Below, piece after piece: positions 1 through 11,002 of a stretch of DNA of 64,000 nucleotides. The stretch spans positions 3,876,129-3,940,128 of the forward strand of contig KK106981.1 of NCBI GenBank assembly GCA_000611775.1, given 5' to 3'. The notes below the pieces were generated by a model. The model did no database searches. It had not been told where the DNA came from and saw only the letters and a program-made list of their open reading frames with translations. The number at the start of each line of letters is the position of its first letter. Within the stretch, counting starts at the first letter, position 1. The translations under genes were made by a program, and so were the position numbers. Origin of the DNA: Umbilicaria muhlenbergii. Its lineage: Eukaryota; Ascomycota; Lecanoromycetes; Umbilicariales; Umbilicariaceae.

Positions 1-1
1 T

Positions 2-1234
2 CATTACCCTTATGTATTCCTAAACGACGACGTGTTCAATTCGACATTCAAAGAGACCATTACCAATTACACAAGCGGAACGGTTGAATTTGGAACAATA
101 GAGCCGACTAGTTGGGGATACCCAGATTGGGTAGATCACAATGTCGCTCGAGAGGGGGTCCGCAAACAAGGGGATGCTGCAATAATGTATGGAGGTATGG
201 AGAGCTACCATCATATGTGCAGGTTCTACTCAGGGTAAATTAATCCTAGCCGTCCCCAATCCTTTGGCTAATAACATCCAAGCTTCTTCTACAAGCATGA
301 ACTCCTGCAAAAATACGAGTGGTATTGGCGACTAGAGCCGGAGATCAAGTACTTCTGCGACATTACCTAGTGAGTCTCTCTCTTTTGAACACTAAGACAT
401 TTAATACTAAGAAGCCGTAGTGATCCATTCATACATATGGCTCGCGCAAACAAAACCTACGGATTCACTATAGCCGTGAAGGAATTGAAAGAAACCGTTC
501 CCAATATTTTCCGGTATGCGTCGGCCTACAAGCGGAAGAACAACATCACATCGCAGGGTCTTTGGGAGATGTTCATTGAGCCACCTCCGGAAAAGCCGAC
601 ATCTCTACCTACAGACGATCCAAAGTACAAGCCACCATTGCCCGAGGAGATCCTGAGTACAGAGCCCGGTCAGGGTGGCATATCGGACGTTGACCCGGAA
701 GCGATGGAAGGCGAAACGTACAACATGTGCCATTTCTGGAGCAATTTCGAGATTGCGAGATTAGATTGGTTCAGAAGCAAGGAATATGAAGACTTCTTCG
801 AGATGATGGACAGAAGCGGTGGATTCTGGATGGAAAGAGTAAGCGCTAGGACCGTGAGCTACTCCCTGTTCAGACTAACACTTGCACAGTGGGGTGATGC
901 GCCCATCCACTCCCTTGCGGCAGGGGCGTTATTAGCGCCCAAAGACATCCACTATTTCCGTGATTTTGGGTACCGGCATACGACGATACAGCATTGCCCA
1001 GCAAACGCGCCGGGGGAGAGACAGCTGCCCAGGATACCATATCTTGAAATGTCGACCAAAGATCCGAAAAAGAGGAAGGAGGAAGACGAATATTGGGAAA
1101 CATTTGACTCCGTTAGAGAAAACGGTGTGGGGTGTAGGTGCAAGTGTGATACTGACATTGTCGACGTGGAAGGCAAACAGGGCAGCTGTCTCGCCGAGTG
1201 GGTGGAAGTTGCGGGTGGGTGGGCATCTCCATAG
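2..1234 (+). CDS. GT15 alpha-1,2-mannosyltransferase (KTR/KRE2 family), 5'-partial
   Basis: This is the C-terminal part (about 360 codons) of a Golgi type II mannosyltransferase of the KRE2/KTR/MNT1 family, which transfers mannose from GDP-mannose to protein O- and N-glycans. Exons: 2-234, 283-369, 421-838, 890-1234; the frame is open across all joins. Family landmarks are the YPYVFLNDD block at the left edge, the tract around YFCDIT-YDPF, NKTYGFTIAV, the CHFWSNFEIA block with the conserved Glu, and GDAPIHSLAAG near the end. The signal anchor lies outside the window. The third intron (839-889) is 51 nt and in frame, so a read-through ORF hides it. The tail after the conserved domain is Cys- and Lys-rich and ends GGWASP. 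The family call is firm; which KTR paralogue it is cannot be decided. Confidence 0.93.
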
Positions 1235-2865
1235 CCCCAACTCCTAATTCATTCAACGTCCATACATATTTCACCATCCTCCGCGCATTCCACGAGATAA
1301 GCACCGCGTTACCTGCATCTCCTGCTTTACCGCTACTTGGCATTGGGACGGCGTTAGGGCGGAAGTACGGGACTAGCACATGCCCTTCGCTGTAATCAGG
1401 GCACGGCATTCATAGGCTTTAGGAGAGCCTTAGCATCTTAATGGGACTTCGTTCCACGAAACATTCAGGTCAGGGCACATCGGCAGATCAACATGATGTC
1501 ACAAGACCTATGGACTTTGGCGCCGCAGGAGAGGGACGCGCCTTAAGGTACTTGGTACCATGGACCGCCCGGTCCGTTTTCTGGACCATTCTACGTGTTC
1601 ATTCAGAGCATTGGGCGAGCGTTGTCGCCGCCCGTTCACTTTGTAACACAGCTGTATAGCCATATAGTAATCTGTCCATCTCATACGTGCCGTGATCTTT
1701 CCACCCTACCCGCGACCCAAAGTGCAGATTGAGATTGATCGTCTCTCGGGCCGTTTCCACGTTGATGGGAGGTAAGGTACCTATCGCATAGAATTTGACA
1801 CCTAAGGGCCATGCGCAGGGTGAGAACAGCAAGGTAGGCAGATCAGCTGGATAAGCCCTCAGCAAAGCCATGATGAAATCGCTTGTCGATACCGACGCCT
1901 ATACACCATTGGACTGAAGGTTGTAAAGTTCAACGACGTCAAGTTTTGAGGCACTAAGCGCCGGTGGCGCCCTACCTAGATGTCTCTTTGGTTGGTGAGT
2001 GGTTAGGAGCGTCCCCTGGTAAGTGTCAGGCGTAGGGTCAAAACAAATGGCAATTTTGATGTGGGATTTCTCAATGTAACAAAGCACCGACCTCGGGCCT
2101 TGAAGATGTTAAATTTATATATTCTTAGAAGCTGTTGAGCTCTGAGATGCACAGTTAGAGGGTTTCTAGATTTTGCAGTCTATTGTTGATTTATTGCTGG
2201 GGGACTTGGATCCTTTTACTTGGAACTGCCACTTAGTTTGACCCGACGCTTGTTTTTATCGGATCCTTATCGTGAAGCTAGAGCCATTAGCGCGGGGTAT
2301 TCGAGGCATCTTCGCGGCTCCTTAGGCTGAGGAGGCCGCCAACCAGCGTTAGCATCAGCATCTCCGCAACCCCTCTCCAGAAGAGTACTAATACTCCATT
2401 CAGCAACTCCATCTCACGGTCTTATGTACTGGCAATAGAGATGACTTGTGAATTTGAATCAATTTGAGAGCAGATAAGCGGCCTTTTCGAGCTCACCCGC
2501 CGCGTCGGTTATAGAGCTGTCATCGGTCGCCAAGCTCCTGTGATCGCCATAAGAGTCATAAGGCTACACTCGGCCAACGGCTCAGTTTAGACGGCAAAGA
2601 CTAGGCAGTAACCCAGCTGAGGTTTGTATTTCGCACTTCATATCGATACTCTACGTTGAGATGTCATCTGCGCAGTGAGCTTGCTCACTGGAGCAGTTTG
2701 CTATGTGTTACGGAGCACTTCCGGACCTTTTAGGCTGACCCGATGCAGTGTCCGGAAAGAGAGCAAGAGATACACCCGGACTCAACCAGGATAGCCTTAC
2801 AATTTCCAACATTGTCCATCAACGGCAGAGTTGCCAGCTGGGTATTGCAATCTGAGCACATCAAC
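1235..2865. other. Intergenic, no supported gene
   Basis: This 1.6 kb lies between the GT15 gene and the 861-aa membrane-protein gene. Short ORFs exist on both strands (for example minus 1599-1871 and 1899-2087), but none has a recognisable domain, codon bias or splice context. No tRNA or other RNA gene was seen. It presumably contains the GT15 3' UTR and the promoter of the downstream gene. Confidence 0.6.
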
Positions 2866-5451
2866 ATGGCGACCAATACTGAAGAACCTACCTTTGACGA
2901 TACTTCTAGCTCATTAGGTGACAGCGCGTATGAGTTCATAGACGACTCAAGCATTAGTGTTACCACCTCTGACGAGGACGATCAAGAGCATACGGGCAGG
3001 TTTAGCTCATCCGGTGATGAGCGTGAGAACGAGCAAGAGCACAAGCATGAGCATGAGCACCAGCATCAAAATGGGCAGGAGAGTGAGCAGGAGCACGAGC
3101 AGGCTGATGGAGTCAGAGATGGAGGAAGCGATTCGAGTGGCGAAAGTCAGATCACAGAGTCCAGCAATAGCCGTACCGGATTTCAGGATTCTCCAGCTGC
3201 AAGGAACCCTGTGCAAGAACATCTTGAAAGCATAGCCACTGAACAAACTCGAGAACTCGAACATGGTGCACGCTTTGGCCCTTCATACATCAATTTCGAA
3301 GAGCCGAAAGCCTTGGACTTGTATCCACGTGATGAGATCAACGTTTCACAAGTCGTCAAGACCTTCAACGACCAAGAAACTTCTGATCTGCTCCATCAGA
3401 TCCGTACCGATTGGAAACCAGCACAGCTGGTCGCTACCGTACGACAAAGTATGACCCAGAGAGGGCTGTCTGTGGATGAACCCTACAGATTGCTATATGT
3501 CGGTGATACTTCAGCCAAAGCCGCAATTGTCTCGAAAATCGCAGCGGCCTTGAATTCGAATCAGGAACAAGGAAAAGCTTCGTCGCAAAGATTCAACGTG
3601 GTTCCAATCTCTTCTTTTGGGGGTGGCTCGTCTCCAGAAGTAGAACTGATCGATTCCTTTGGCCCCGAGATCATTGTTGATGAGTGCACCTCGGCGATAA
3701 CCGGACCAACTATAAGTGGTCGCGACAGTATCCACATCATACTGAACAACAACTGCAATCGCGTGTCCTCAACGTGGAACGGAACAAGATATGTCGTCGG
3801 GCCGAAGTGGAAACAGCCGGATGTAGCGGTCTTCTACCTATCAAACAACGATGAAATTGGGGCGAAGCAGGTTATGAAGCACATTCGATCATTCACGGGT
3901 CGACATGCCATTCCGACCATCGTGATTTCGGAAAGCCCGCTCTGGGGTAAGGCCAGAGAACTCATCATGTTGGACCACAGATCTTTGCACCTATGCATCG
4001 AAGGAGATGGCTCTGGACGCAGCGGAAATCGGGTTTTGGAGCGTTTGCCAGTTGACTTGGCCACTTTTCTGGAGGTTGACGTCGAGCAGCTTGGCAGGAA
4101 CCTGGCATGCCTTTCATCAGCCAAAGGAGGGCTCCGCTCCACAAAGGGGGAAAACTCGATCGAGAGCGGTGATCCCTCTGACGACATCGAAAAGTCTCCG
4201 TTGAATCTGTTCGGCTTTAGAGGGAATCTCGCCGGAATTCCTAAATACAGGGCGCCAGAGATCAGGTCTTTGCTCATTCTTGGATCCGTTCTTTTCCTTG
4301 CCATGGTCTACACCACCGCTACTTTGAGTCTGCAAAAGTTCACTCAAGTATCGCCGCAAGTGAAAGTCTCGCGCCATCTACTCACGTCATCGGTTTCGGT
4401 TGTTTCCGCCAGCGCCACCACCGTTGGCTCTGTTGTGTACTCAACTTCTACCAGTGTCAGACCCAGCGTGGTTCCATCAATTAGAACCGAGGACTCAATT
4501 CCAAAGAGCACATCAGTCATGCATACAAACACCGACCTAGCATCTTTCTTGTTAGATTCCCATGCTTTGGCGCCTAATAAGTCTGACCAATTCAAGATAC
4601 ATGTAATTGGAGACTGCCACATTGTCTTGAGGCCACCACACTGGTTTACTTTACTGAGACGAACCCCAAAACTGTTTTTCAAGATCACTCGCAAAGGCGA
4701 GATACTCGAACATCAACTTTCGACGCTGTTTGAGGGTGTATATGCGCTCAAACTGCCTAGAGAACACGCTCATGGCGCATTGAACGTCTCGGTCTGGACC
4801 AAATCAAAGCCAAGGATCGATGAGAGCTTCCAAGTGGACTTTGGTACGCCGTGGCTTAAGGTGGCTGGATGGAAGAGAGCTGCCCAGGTTCTGACAGAGC
4901 AGATACAAACAGATTGGGGCAGGGCGCAAACCAGTCTAACCAGTGTCGTCAACCATACAAACACCGGGCTGCGTATATTCGTGGGAGATGCCGCACGTAT
5001 AGCTGACGGGGTTCGAAGGAAAGTTGAGAGAATCGGAAAGACATCCCTCAATCAAACTACCAAGACTACCGACATCATATTAACGCAAACGAGGGCGCTG
5101 TCTTGCAGCGTTTCCAGAAACTTTCGTAGCCAAGGCCTAGCAGCATCAAAGCGATTGTCAGCGGAAGGAGGGAAGTTCCAACAAGAACTCGCCGGTCGGG
5201 CTCGCGAGGCATCTCGGCTCATGTCGCATTATGCTCGAGTCTTCTCTCAAGCAGCCACTGGTGTCGACGTACGGGAAATAGCGCACGAGATTGCGGTTTT
5301 CCGGAAGCGTCACCTACGTGAGACCCAGAAAAGCGCGCTTCGTCTCTGGTGGAGAATTCGAGGCGTGTCTCCTAGAAAGTCGCCACGCGCCAAGACAAAT
5401 GGGGGACCGCCCTCCAAACACGGCAAGTTTGGTGCAGGAAGCAACAGGTAA
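2866..5451 (+). CDS. Uncharacterised fungal single-pass membrane protein (861 aa)
   Basis: This is one long exon. I chose the ATG at 2866 (context CAACATGGC) over the in-frame ATG at 2743 because the residues between them are not protein-like, while residues 1-50 begin an acidic Ser/Asp-rich tract. In order: an acidic region, an unusual Glu/His/Gln-rich run at about residues 55-82 (EQEHKHEHEHQHQ-type), a globular part at about 130-420 with a nucleotide-fold-like stretch (PYRLLYVGDTSAKAAIVSKI), one hydrophobic segment at about 467-488, a Ser/Thr-rich linker, then a basic C-terminal half with probable helices and an Arg/Lys-rich tail. I do not recognise the family, and no function is assigned. 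The topology could fit an ER or nuclear-envelope protein, but that is a guess. Confidence 0.8.
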   Translation: MATNTEEPTFDDTSSSLGDSAYEFIDDSSISVTTSDEDDQEHTGRFSSSGDERENEQEHKHEHEHQHQNGQESEQEHEQADGVRDGGSDSSGESQITESSNSRTGFQDSPAARNPVQEHLESIATEQTRELEHGARFGPSYINFEEPKALDLYPRDEINVSQVVKTFNDQETSDLLHQIRTDWKPAQLVATVRQSMTQRGLSVDEPYRLLYVGDTSAKAAIVSKIAAALNSNQEQGKASSQRFNVVPISSFGGGSSPEVELIDSFGPEIIVDECTSAITGPTISGRDSIHIILNNNCNRVSSTWNGTRYVVGPKWKQPDVAVFYLSNNDEIGAKQVMKHIRSFTGRHAIPTIVISESPLWGKARELIMLDHRSLHLCIEGDGSGRSGNRVLERLPVDLATFLEVDVEQLGRNLACLSSAKGGLRSTKGENSIESGDPSDDIEKSPLNLFGFRGNLAGIPKYRAPEIRSLLILGSVLFLAMVYTTATLSLQKFTQVSPQVKVSRHLLTSSVSVVSASATTVGSVVYSTSTSVRPSVVPSIRTEDSIPKSTSVMHTNTDLASFLLDSHALAPNKSDQFKIHVIGDCHIVLRPPHWFTLLRRTPKLFFKITRKGEILEHQLSTLFEGVYALKLPREHAHGALNVSVWTKSKPRIDESFQVDFGTPWLKVAGWKRAAQVLTEQIQTDWGRAQTSLTSVVNHTNTGLRIFVGDAARIADGVRRKVERIGKTSLNQTTKTTDIILTQTRALSCSVSRNFRSQGLAASKRLSAEGGKFQQELAGRAREASRLMSHYARVFSQAATGVDVREIAHEIAVFRKRHLRETQKSALRLWWRIRGVSPRKSPRAKTNGGPPSKHGKFGAGSNR

Positions 5452-5900
5452 TTGTGTTCTGGGATGATTTGGCGTCTGCAAGTAATACTCAATTTTGGCG
5501 TTGAATGTTCTTGATCAGACTGATGGAGCTAGGTGGGGGAGTAGGGGTATTGAGGGTATGGAGAGTGTGGCAAGAGCCATGCTGCACATGACAGGAATAG
5601 GTGTTGCGTCCCGTAATGATCACGACCGATATCACTTGAGCGGGAGATAAAATCATTGCAGCGTAAAAATATCTGAAGTCATTGAGACGCACAAGCTTCC
5701 AGCAGTCCCCTCAGGTTTGTTTCGCTAACCTTAAAAAGACCCTGGTCGCTAGCGTTACGCTAGTCCAGCCAATTTAGATGGCATGAGTCTCAGTGTTGCA
5801 TAGCAAGCCAGAATCGCAACTCACCCAAGCATACCTACTCGTGCTTCGTACCTAAGAATCTACAGGAAGCGTAGCCGCTGTAGCTGTCTCAAACGCAAAC
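5452..5900. other. Intergenic between 861-aa gene and RanBP1 gene
   Basis: These 449 bp contain no supported gene. They hold the 3' end of the upstream gene and the promoter and leader of the RanBP1-like gene. A pyrimidine-rich stretch and the trinucleotide-like sequence around 5520-5560 are the only visible features. Confidence 0.6.
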
Positions 5901-6838
5901 ATGTCCGCAAACACCGATACAAAGCCCGACCCTCTCGAAGAGCGAGCTACCTCCGGTGAGCCCAAGTCGGGCGAGCACGAAACCACAGCCACCGAGGGAT
6001 CCATGCTGCCTTCTACTCTCACCGAGTTGGCTAGCACTGCCGCTTCAACTGCCACCTCCGCCGCTGCTGGAGTCAAAGATAACGTCTTCTCGATGTTTGG
6101 TGGTGGAGCGAAGAAAGAGAAGAAGGAAGACCCAGAGCATGACACAGAAGAAGCGTCTGGTTCTTCCAAGGCCAAGAAAGACGCTGAAGCGGAGGTGAGT
6201 TCATCACCGTGGACTATTTTCCATTTGGCCCCCAGCATGGCAACACTGCTGACATTCTCCATAGGATGACGACGCCCCAGAATCGCCTGGAGTCCATTTC
6301 GAACCGGTTGTCCATCTGACCGAGAAAGTGGATACCAAGACCAACGAAGAACTCGAAGAGCAGACTTTCAAGATGCGTGCCAAGTTGTTCAAGTTTGACC
6401 GTGATAGCAGGGAGTGGAAGGAACGTGGGACTGGGGATGTGAGGCTGTTGAAGCACAAGGACAACGGGAAGACGAGACTGGTCATGAGGAGGGATAAGAC
6501 TTTGAAGGTTTGCGCGAACCACTACGGTACGTTACAGGGCAGCGGACAGAGGTTCTATGTGTCTGGGCTGATAAAGTGAGTCAGTGGTCCCGGACATGAA
6601 GCTGTCACCGAACGTGGGCAGTGACCGAAGTTGGGTCTGGAACGCGGCGGCGGATGTCAGCGAAGGAGAGCCGGAGCCACAAACCCTTGCCATTCGATTT
6701 GCCAACAGCGAGAGTGAGTTCTCTTCAGACAAGGACAACCAGGAGTTGGCTGACAGTCACGTTCTAGATGCCAATCACTTCAAGGAAGCCTTTATCAAAG
6801 CACAACAGGAGAATGAGGCGCTGTTCAAACAGGACTAG
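5901..6838 (+). CDS. YRB1: Ran-binding protein 1 homologue (RanBD1)
   Basis: This is a RanBP1/Yrb1-type protein (251 aa) that binds RanGTP and stimulates RanGAP-dependent GTP hydrolysis when export complexes are disassembled at the cytoplasmic face of the nuclear pore. Exons: 5901-6194, 6265-6526, 6585-6713, 6768-6838; the three introns are 54-70 nt with GT..AG ends. Residues 1-98 form a low-complexity Ser/Thr/Glu/Lys N-terminus. The RanBD1 fold follows, with [34 protein letters not shown], a VCANHYVV segment created by splicing, and [19 protein letters not shown], ending in the helix [16 protein letters not shown]. Each junction restores conserved domain residues, which strongly supports the model. 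Confidence 0.93.
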
Positions 6839-7652
6839 AGAAGGATCCTGTACCTACGATCCTGGCGCGGCTAGGTTACACGAATCTGCCGTGTCCAGAT
6901 TTCTTTCTGTTGACAGCGAGGCATTAGCCGATAGAATGGGTTTGTATGCAGCCGGTTTCTGATGTTTTTAGGATGAGTTTGATTCCAATTCATCATGCAG
7001 CCAGGTTCTAGCACTGATCGAAGAGCGGGAGGCTCTGCCAAATTGTGCTGGTCTCAGCATAGCACCTTAGGTAGCACTTATGAATTCAGGGATAGATCCA
7101 CTGATTGCGTGGCAAGCAAGATGATCAGTAAGAGCAGTGTGGCGTGTTTTGCCGCAAACACATAATCGGCCAGTTAGTAATAGCACGTAGCTTACTGTTG
7201 TCGAGGTCGTTCTCAGCCATAATCACGCGTGTGAGTGTATCATTCCCCGTCACCGGGGAAGGCAGAAGAGGAAGAGGAAAGAGCAGAGCTGTTCGGCAGG
7301 TCAGCCTTAGGATAAGGATTGAATGGTAAGGGTGGGAAGGCCAAGGTGTGGGAAGGAGCGAGACAAGGAAGCGGTGGCAGCGTGCCTGTGGCCGGAGCCC
7401 GTGCGCGTGCGTGCCGGTACCCGTGGCGGTAGCGGTACTGTCCATACGGTAAGGTAAGGTACTGTACGGCAGCCGGCTGGGCGAGCCCCAGCCTGTCGCG
7501 AACCTTGCCCCACCCCCCACCACGCGTGCCATCTATGCCCATGCTCTGAACGACCGCAGCATCGCAACACCGCAACACTGCGACTGTAACACCGTAACAC
7601 CGCAACCTCCACCCACTACTCCTGCAAGCTCCTGATCCTTCGCTGTATCGCC
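6839..7652. other. Intergenic; promoter and leader of TAF14
   Basis: No gene is supported in these 0.8 kb. The part at 7380-7470 is GC-rich with repeated GTGCGTGC and GGTAAGGTA-like words. At 7562-7607, just before the TAF14 start, there is a degenerate tandem repeat of CAACACCG/TAACACCG units, presumably in the 5' leader. ORFs on the minus strand here are low-complexity shadows. Confidence 0.55.
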
Positions 7653-8827
7653 ATGCCCGACGTGAGTTACCCTCCATGCGTCGCTGTCTTACGGAGTCTC
7701 TGTGCGTTCACTGTATATCAACGTACCAGACGCTGACCAACACACTCCACAGGTAAAACGGACGATCAAGCTCATAACAGAGCAGAAGCCAATGTGAGCC
7801 GGCACACACCTCTACCCATGCCGCTCCACGCTTTACTCTCTGACCGCATCCGTCAAATGCGCATACTAACCCTTGCAACAGCGACGAACCCTCGGGCGTT
7901 GAAGGTTTCCCGTTACGGAAGTGGAACATCCAGATTTTCCTCCTCAACGAGCATGGCGATGAGGTACCGGCAACCATCTTCAGCAAGGCTCTGTATAAAT
8001 TGCACCCCTCCTTCGACAAACGCCAGAATCAAAGTTCGTCTGCCAATCCCCTGCTCCCATTCCTAACGCGTATATTCGCGCCAAACATAAGCTAACGGGT
8101 GCACTCTCGGACACAGCGTTCACGCGCCCGCCCTTTAAGATTGAGGAGAAAGGATGGGGAGAGTTCGACATGGAGATTGTGTTGTCGGCGGTAGACAAAG
8201 GCGGCGAGTTTCCCATTCCGCATGACCTCAACTTCCACACCACTAGATATGAAACGAAACACACGATTGTGAGTTCAGCCGCACGCTAGCCCGCGTACGG
8301 GAACGCTTTGTTGATGTGGGCCTCGTGGCCATGGGTGTAGACATTCAAGAATCCCAAACCAGGTCTTTTGGCAGCGTTGAGGGAATCGGGACCTACGCCA
8401 GGAGACGAGAATGGGATCAAGAAGATTCGTGGAGATGACTCGGCAAAGAAGAAGAAGCGGGCTGACAAAGGGGTCCGTTTCACCTTGCCTTACCCTGACC
8501 CTGTCTTTCTCGGCTCCGAGCTCTTGCATGCCTTCCTTTGGCCAATGCTGATACATCTTGGGTCTAGATTGATATGGACAGACTGGCGGACAATTTACAA
8601 AAGCTCGGGGAAGATGATCTGCTGCGGGTAGTGCAGATGGTCCACGACAACAAAACGCCGGAGACATATACGAAAAACGATGTCGAACGTAAGTGTGATA
8701 GTGATTGACTCGTCATCTACGGACTAATGCGTTCACAGAGGGCGAATTCCACGTCGATCTGTACACCCTGCCCGACAGCCTGGTCCGGATGCTGTGGGAT
8801 TTCTCGTCGGAACGGGTGGGGTCGTAG
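7653..8827 (+). CDS. TAF14: YEATS-domain transcription factor subunit Taf14
   Basis: This 231-aa protein has the Taf14 layout: an N-terminal YEATS domain (acyl-lysine reader on histone H3) and a C-terminal ET-like domain. In yeast it is shared by TFIID, TFIIF, INO80, SWI/SNF and NuA3. Seven exons: 7653-7661, 7753-7793, 7882-8033, 8117-8268, 8341-8472, 8568-8688, 8739-8827. YEATS hallmarks are VKRTIKLITEQKP, FPLRKWNIQIFLL, ATIFSKALYKLHPSF, the FKIEEKGWGEFDMEIVL block carrying the W-G-x-F reader loop, and IPHDLNFHTTRYE. A Lys-rich linker (KKIRGDDSAKKKKRADKG) precedes the ET-like part LADNLQKLGEDDLLRVVQMV...FHVDLYTLPDSLVRMLWDF. Exon 1 codes only MPD. All joins restore conserved sequence. Yaf9 is less likely because the C-terminus is ET-like rather than coiled coil. 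Confidence 0.93.
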
Positions 8828-10093
8828 TCGATAGCTTTTTGCGACGAAGGTACGAGGTACATGTGACATAATCCGTTGTTGCTTCCGTGGCTATCGCCCG
8901 TAAAAGCGAGGTGTCTTCTGTAGGGGCGTTTCGGCAGGAATGGATGGAGAGAGACACAAAGAAGGGGGCAGATCATGGCTCAAAGCTGCGGGGTGGCGTG
9001 CAGTAATGGCAGCTCTAATTCGCCCATCGTAAGGTCCACGGTGGCCCTGCGGTACCCGTGAGCTTGTTTCGCTCGGCCCGGATACCAGCTGGATACCATC
9101 CGGGCGTTCAGGGGTTGTTGTCGTCGCTGCTGCTGCTGCGTCAAATGGGTCAAACCTAATGTCACACACAAATCTTGCTTCTTGACCGCGTGATCATTGT
9201 TCGGAATGGCGCCGCGTTCTGATGCTGTTGCTGCGCTCCTTCACTGCCGTCTTTGACCACCGTACATCCTCACCTTCCCACCAAGCGCTCGCTTTGGCAT
9301 TTGAGCTTCGCTGTCACCTTTGCTTCCTGCTTCCCAATACTGACAACGCACATGCTAACTCTGGCTCAATCGTTGAGCCTGTACTAGAAGTGACACACAG
9401 AACTGTGCTTGAAATGAGTTTAGATCAAGACCATACTGGGTCTGCTTGCGGACAGCCTTTCGGCATTGTGATGCTCTATCAATCACTCGGGTGCATCTAA
9501 GCTGTTGCGCTTTCCAATTGACCTTGCTCTTCTGTTCACTTGGAGCGGACTGCCTACGCACCCGGGCTTCTACCGCTTAGTATGTGCAGGAGGGTTAAAG
9601 GTATGAGGAGGACACAATGCTTAAGCTGTTGTTTCCTCGGTGCATGTTGCGATGACACTGCCTGACAGTTTTTCTCTGGCATCCATGCTCATCACGGCGG
9701 CACAAAAAGGGTGCAGGGTCGTATTTGCAGAGTAATTGCTATTCCATGTCCTGTATGCCAGAAATCACTATTCCATGGTACATTGTAGGTGGAGCCTACC
9801 CTTCGTGCCAACAGATCATACCAATAGCAGCCCCATGAGACACAGAAAGGCGGACATGTTACAAAGGTTGAATAATGTGAATCCGCCCATTTGGTATCAT
9901 CGCTGCCGCCGCCCATAGAGGACTTGTGTCGCACCATCCGTAAACCCCGTGAAAAACGCCTCCATCAACGCCTCATAAGAGCGCAATGATACCCTGATAG
10001 GCTTGCAGAACAAGCCACACCCTGTGCTTAGAACAGTACTTGATGCCTGTGTGCCAGATTAGGTACTTGTTCATGCGCGAATCATATGCTAGC
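8828..10093. other. Intergenic, no supported gene
   Basis: This 1.27 kb separates two convergent genes (TAF14 plus, phosducin-like minus). No ORF longer than about 95 codons has a recognisable domain, and no tRNA-like fold was found. It holds both 3' UTRs. Confidence 0.55.
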
Positions 10094-11002
10094 TTACTTC
10101 TTCAGCACCGACTCCAAGCTCGATGGGCTCATGTCACGTCCCATGGGTATCTCTTCAATGACGGCGCTCAAGTTGGCGACAAGCTCGCCGTCTTTGTAAG
10201 CCAAGATGGCGGGGACTGCGACCTCGTCCATTTCGGCATCGAGGTAATGCAGCTTGATGAAGCGGGTGGTGACGTGTTTGCGAGCCAGCTGTCTCAACGC
10301 GTCCTCGACGATGCCGCTGACGGATGACTGAGTGGTTGCGGCACCATCATCAGCACGGCTCACCAAAGGAGGGGCTCGGACTGGACATACCTCGTGGTCG
10401 TAAATACAGACGACCACTACCGTATCGACGGGTACCCTCTCCACGGCATCCAGGTAGCCCAGCGCATCGACCGTCTCCATGGATCCGTACTTTCGTTTGC
10501 TCGGGCTCTGCCGCCGGGTCCTCGTGTCATGCTCGCCGGCGCGCAGTTCGTCCATCCTATTCGCCCGCCACGTGCGCATGAATTCGGCCTCGTCGTCGTC
10601 GGCAGAAAGCTCTGGACTGGTGCTTTTTTCGCGAGCACCGGCAGAGTTCTTCCGTCCCGGAGGGGCCGCGGATGAGTGGCCGTTGGCCAGCGCTTGCAGT
10701 GTGCTCCGGAAGCTCCGTTTCCTGGCTTTGTCAAAGGATTGTGCATCGGCGATGACGCCTTTGGGCCCGGTGTTTGCATCGAAGATGGTGCCTTGGGGGA
10801 TGTGGTAGGTTGCGGAAGGCATCGTCGCCGTATTGGAGGTGAGGGTATCGGCGTCGCCAAAGTCCGAGTTGACGGTGATGTCGTTGTCTGAAGCCGAATC
10901 GGAAGAATCGCTCAACTGCGCGGCGTCTTCAGGGTGAGGGCGGCTGTCCTTTTCCTGCGGATGGAAAAGCGCGTCGAATTCGTCCTGGGCTGCTGATGAC
11001 AT
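10094..11002 (-). CDS. Phosducin-like protein (G-beta-gamma folding/assembly factor)
   Basis: This is a phosducin-family protein of about 281 aa, the PhnA/PhLP1 type, that acts with the CCT chaperonin to assemble G-beta with G-gamma. Exons on the minus strand: 11002-10391 and 10327-10094. The 63-nt intron is a multiple of three and has no stop, so an unspliced ORF runs through it; removing it joins VVVVCIYDHE to SSVSGIVEDALRQLA, as in the family. I chose the ATG at 11002 (MSSAAQDEFDALFHPQ matches family N-termini) over 11098. The N-terminal half is acidic and Ser-rich, followed by the helical segment AEFMRTWRANRMDEL and a C-terminal thioredoxin-like fold with the motif VAVPAILAYKDGELVANL. The G-beta gene lies 3.1 kb downstream in coordinates on the same strand. 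Confidence 0.88.
   Translation of the reverse strand: MSSAAQDEFDALFHPQEKDSRPHPEDAAQLSDSSDSASDNDITVNSDFGDADTLTSNTATMPSATYHIPQGTIFDANTGPKGVIADAQSFDKARKRSFRSTLQALANGHSSAAPPGRKNSAGAREKSTSPELSADDDEAEFMRTWRANRMDELRAGEHDTRTRRQSPSKRKYGSMETVDALGYLDAVERVPVDTVVVVCIYDHEVCPVRAPPLVSRADDGAATTQSSVSGIVEDALRQLARKHVTTRFIKLHYLDAEMDEVAVPAILAYKDGELVANLSAVIEEIPMGRDMSPSSLESVLKK

Noticed and set aside
932-1240. Overlapping minus-strand ORFs of 70-100 codons inside the GT15 gene
   Set aside because: They are antisense shadows of a well-supported exon, with no domain.
7125-7677. Minus-strand ORFs of 100-145 codons upstream of TAF14
   Set aside because: They are low-complexity, GC-skewed readings of repeats, with no splice context or conserved residues.
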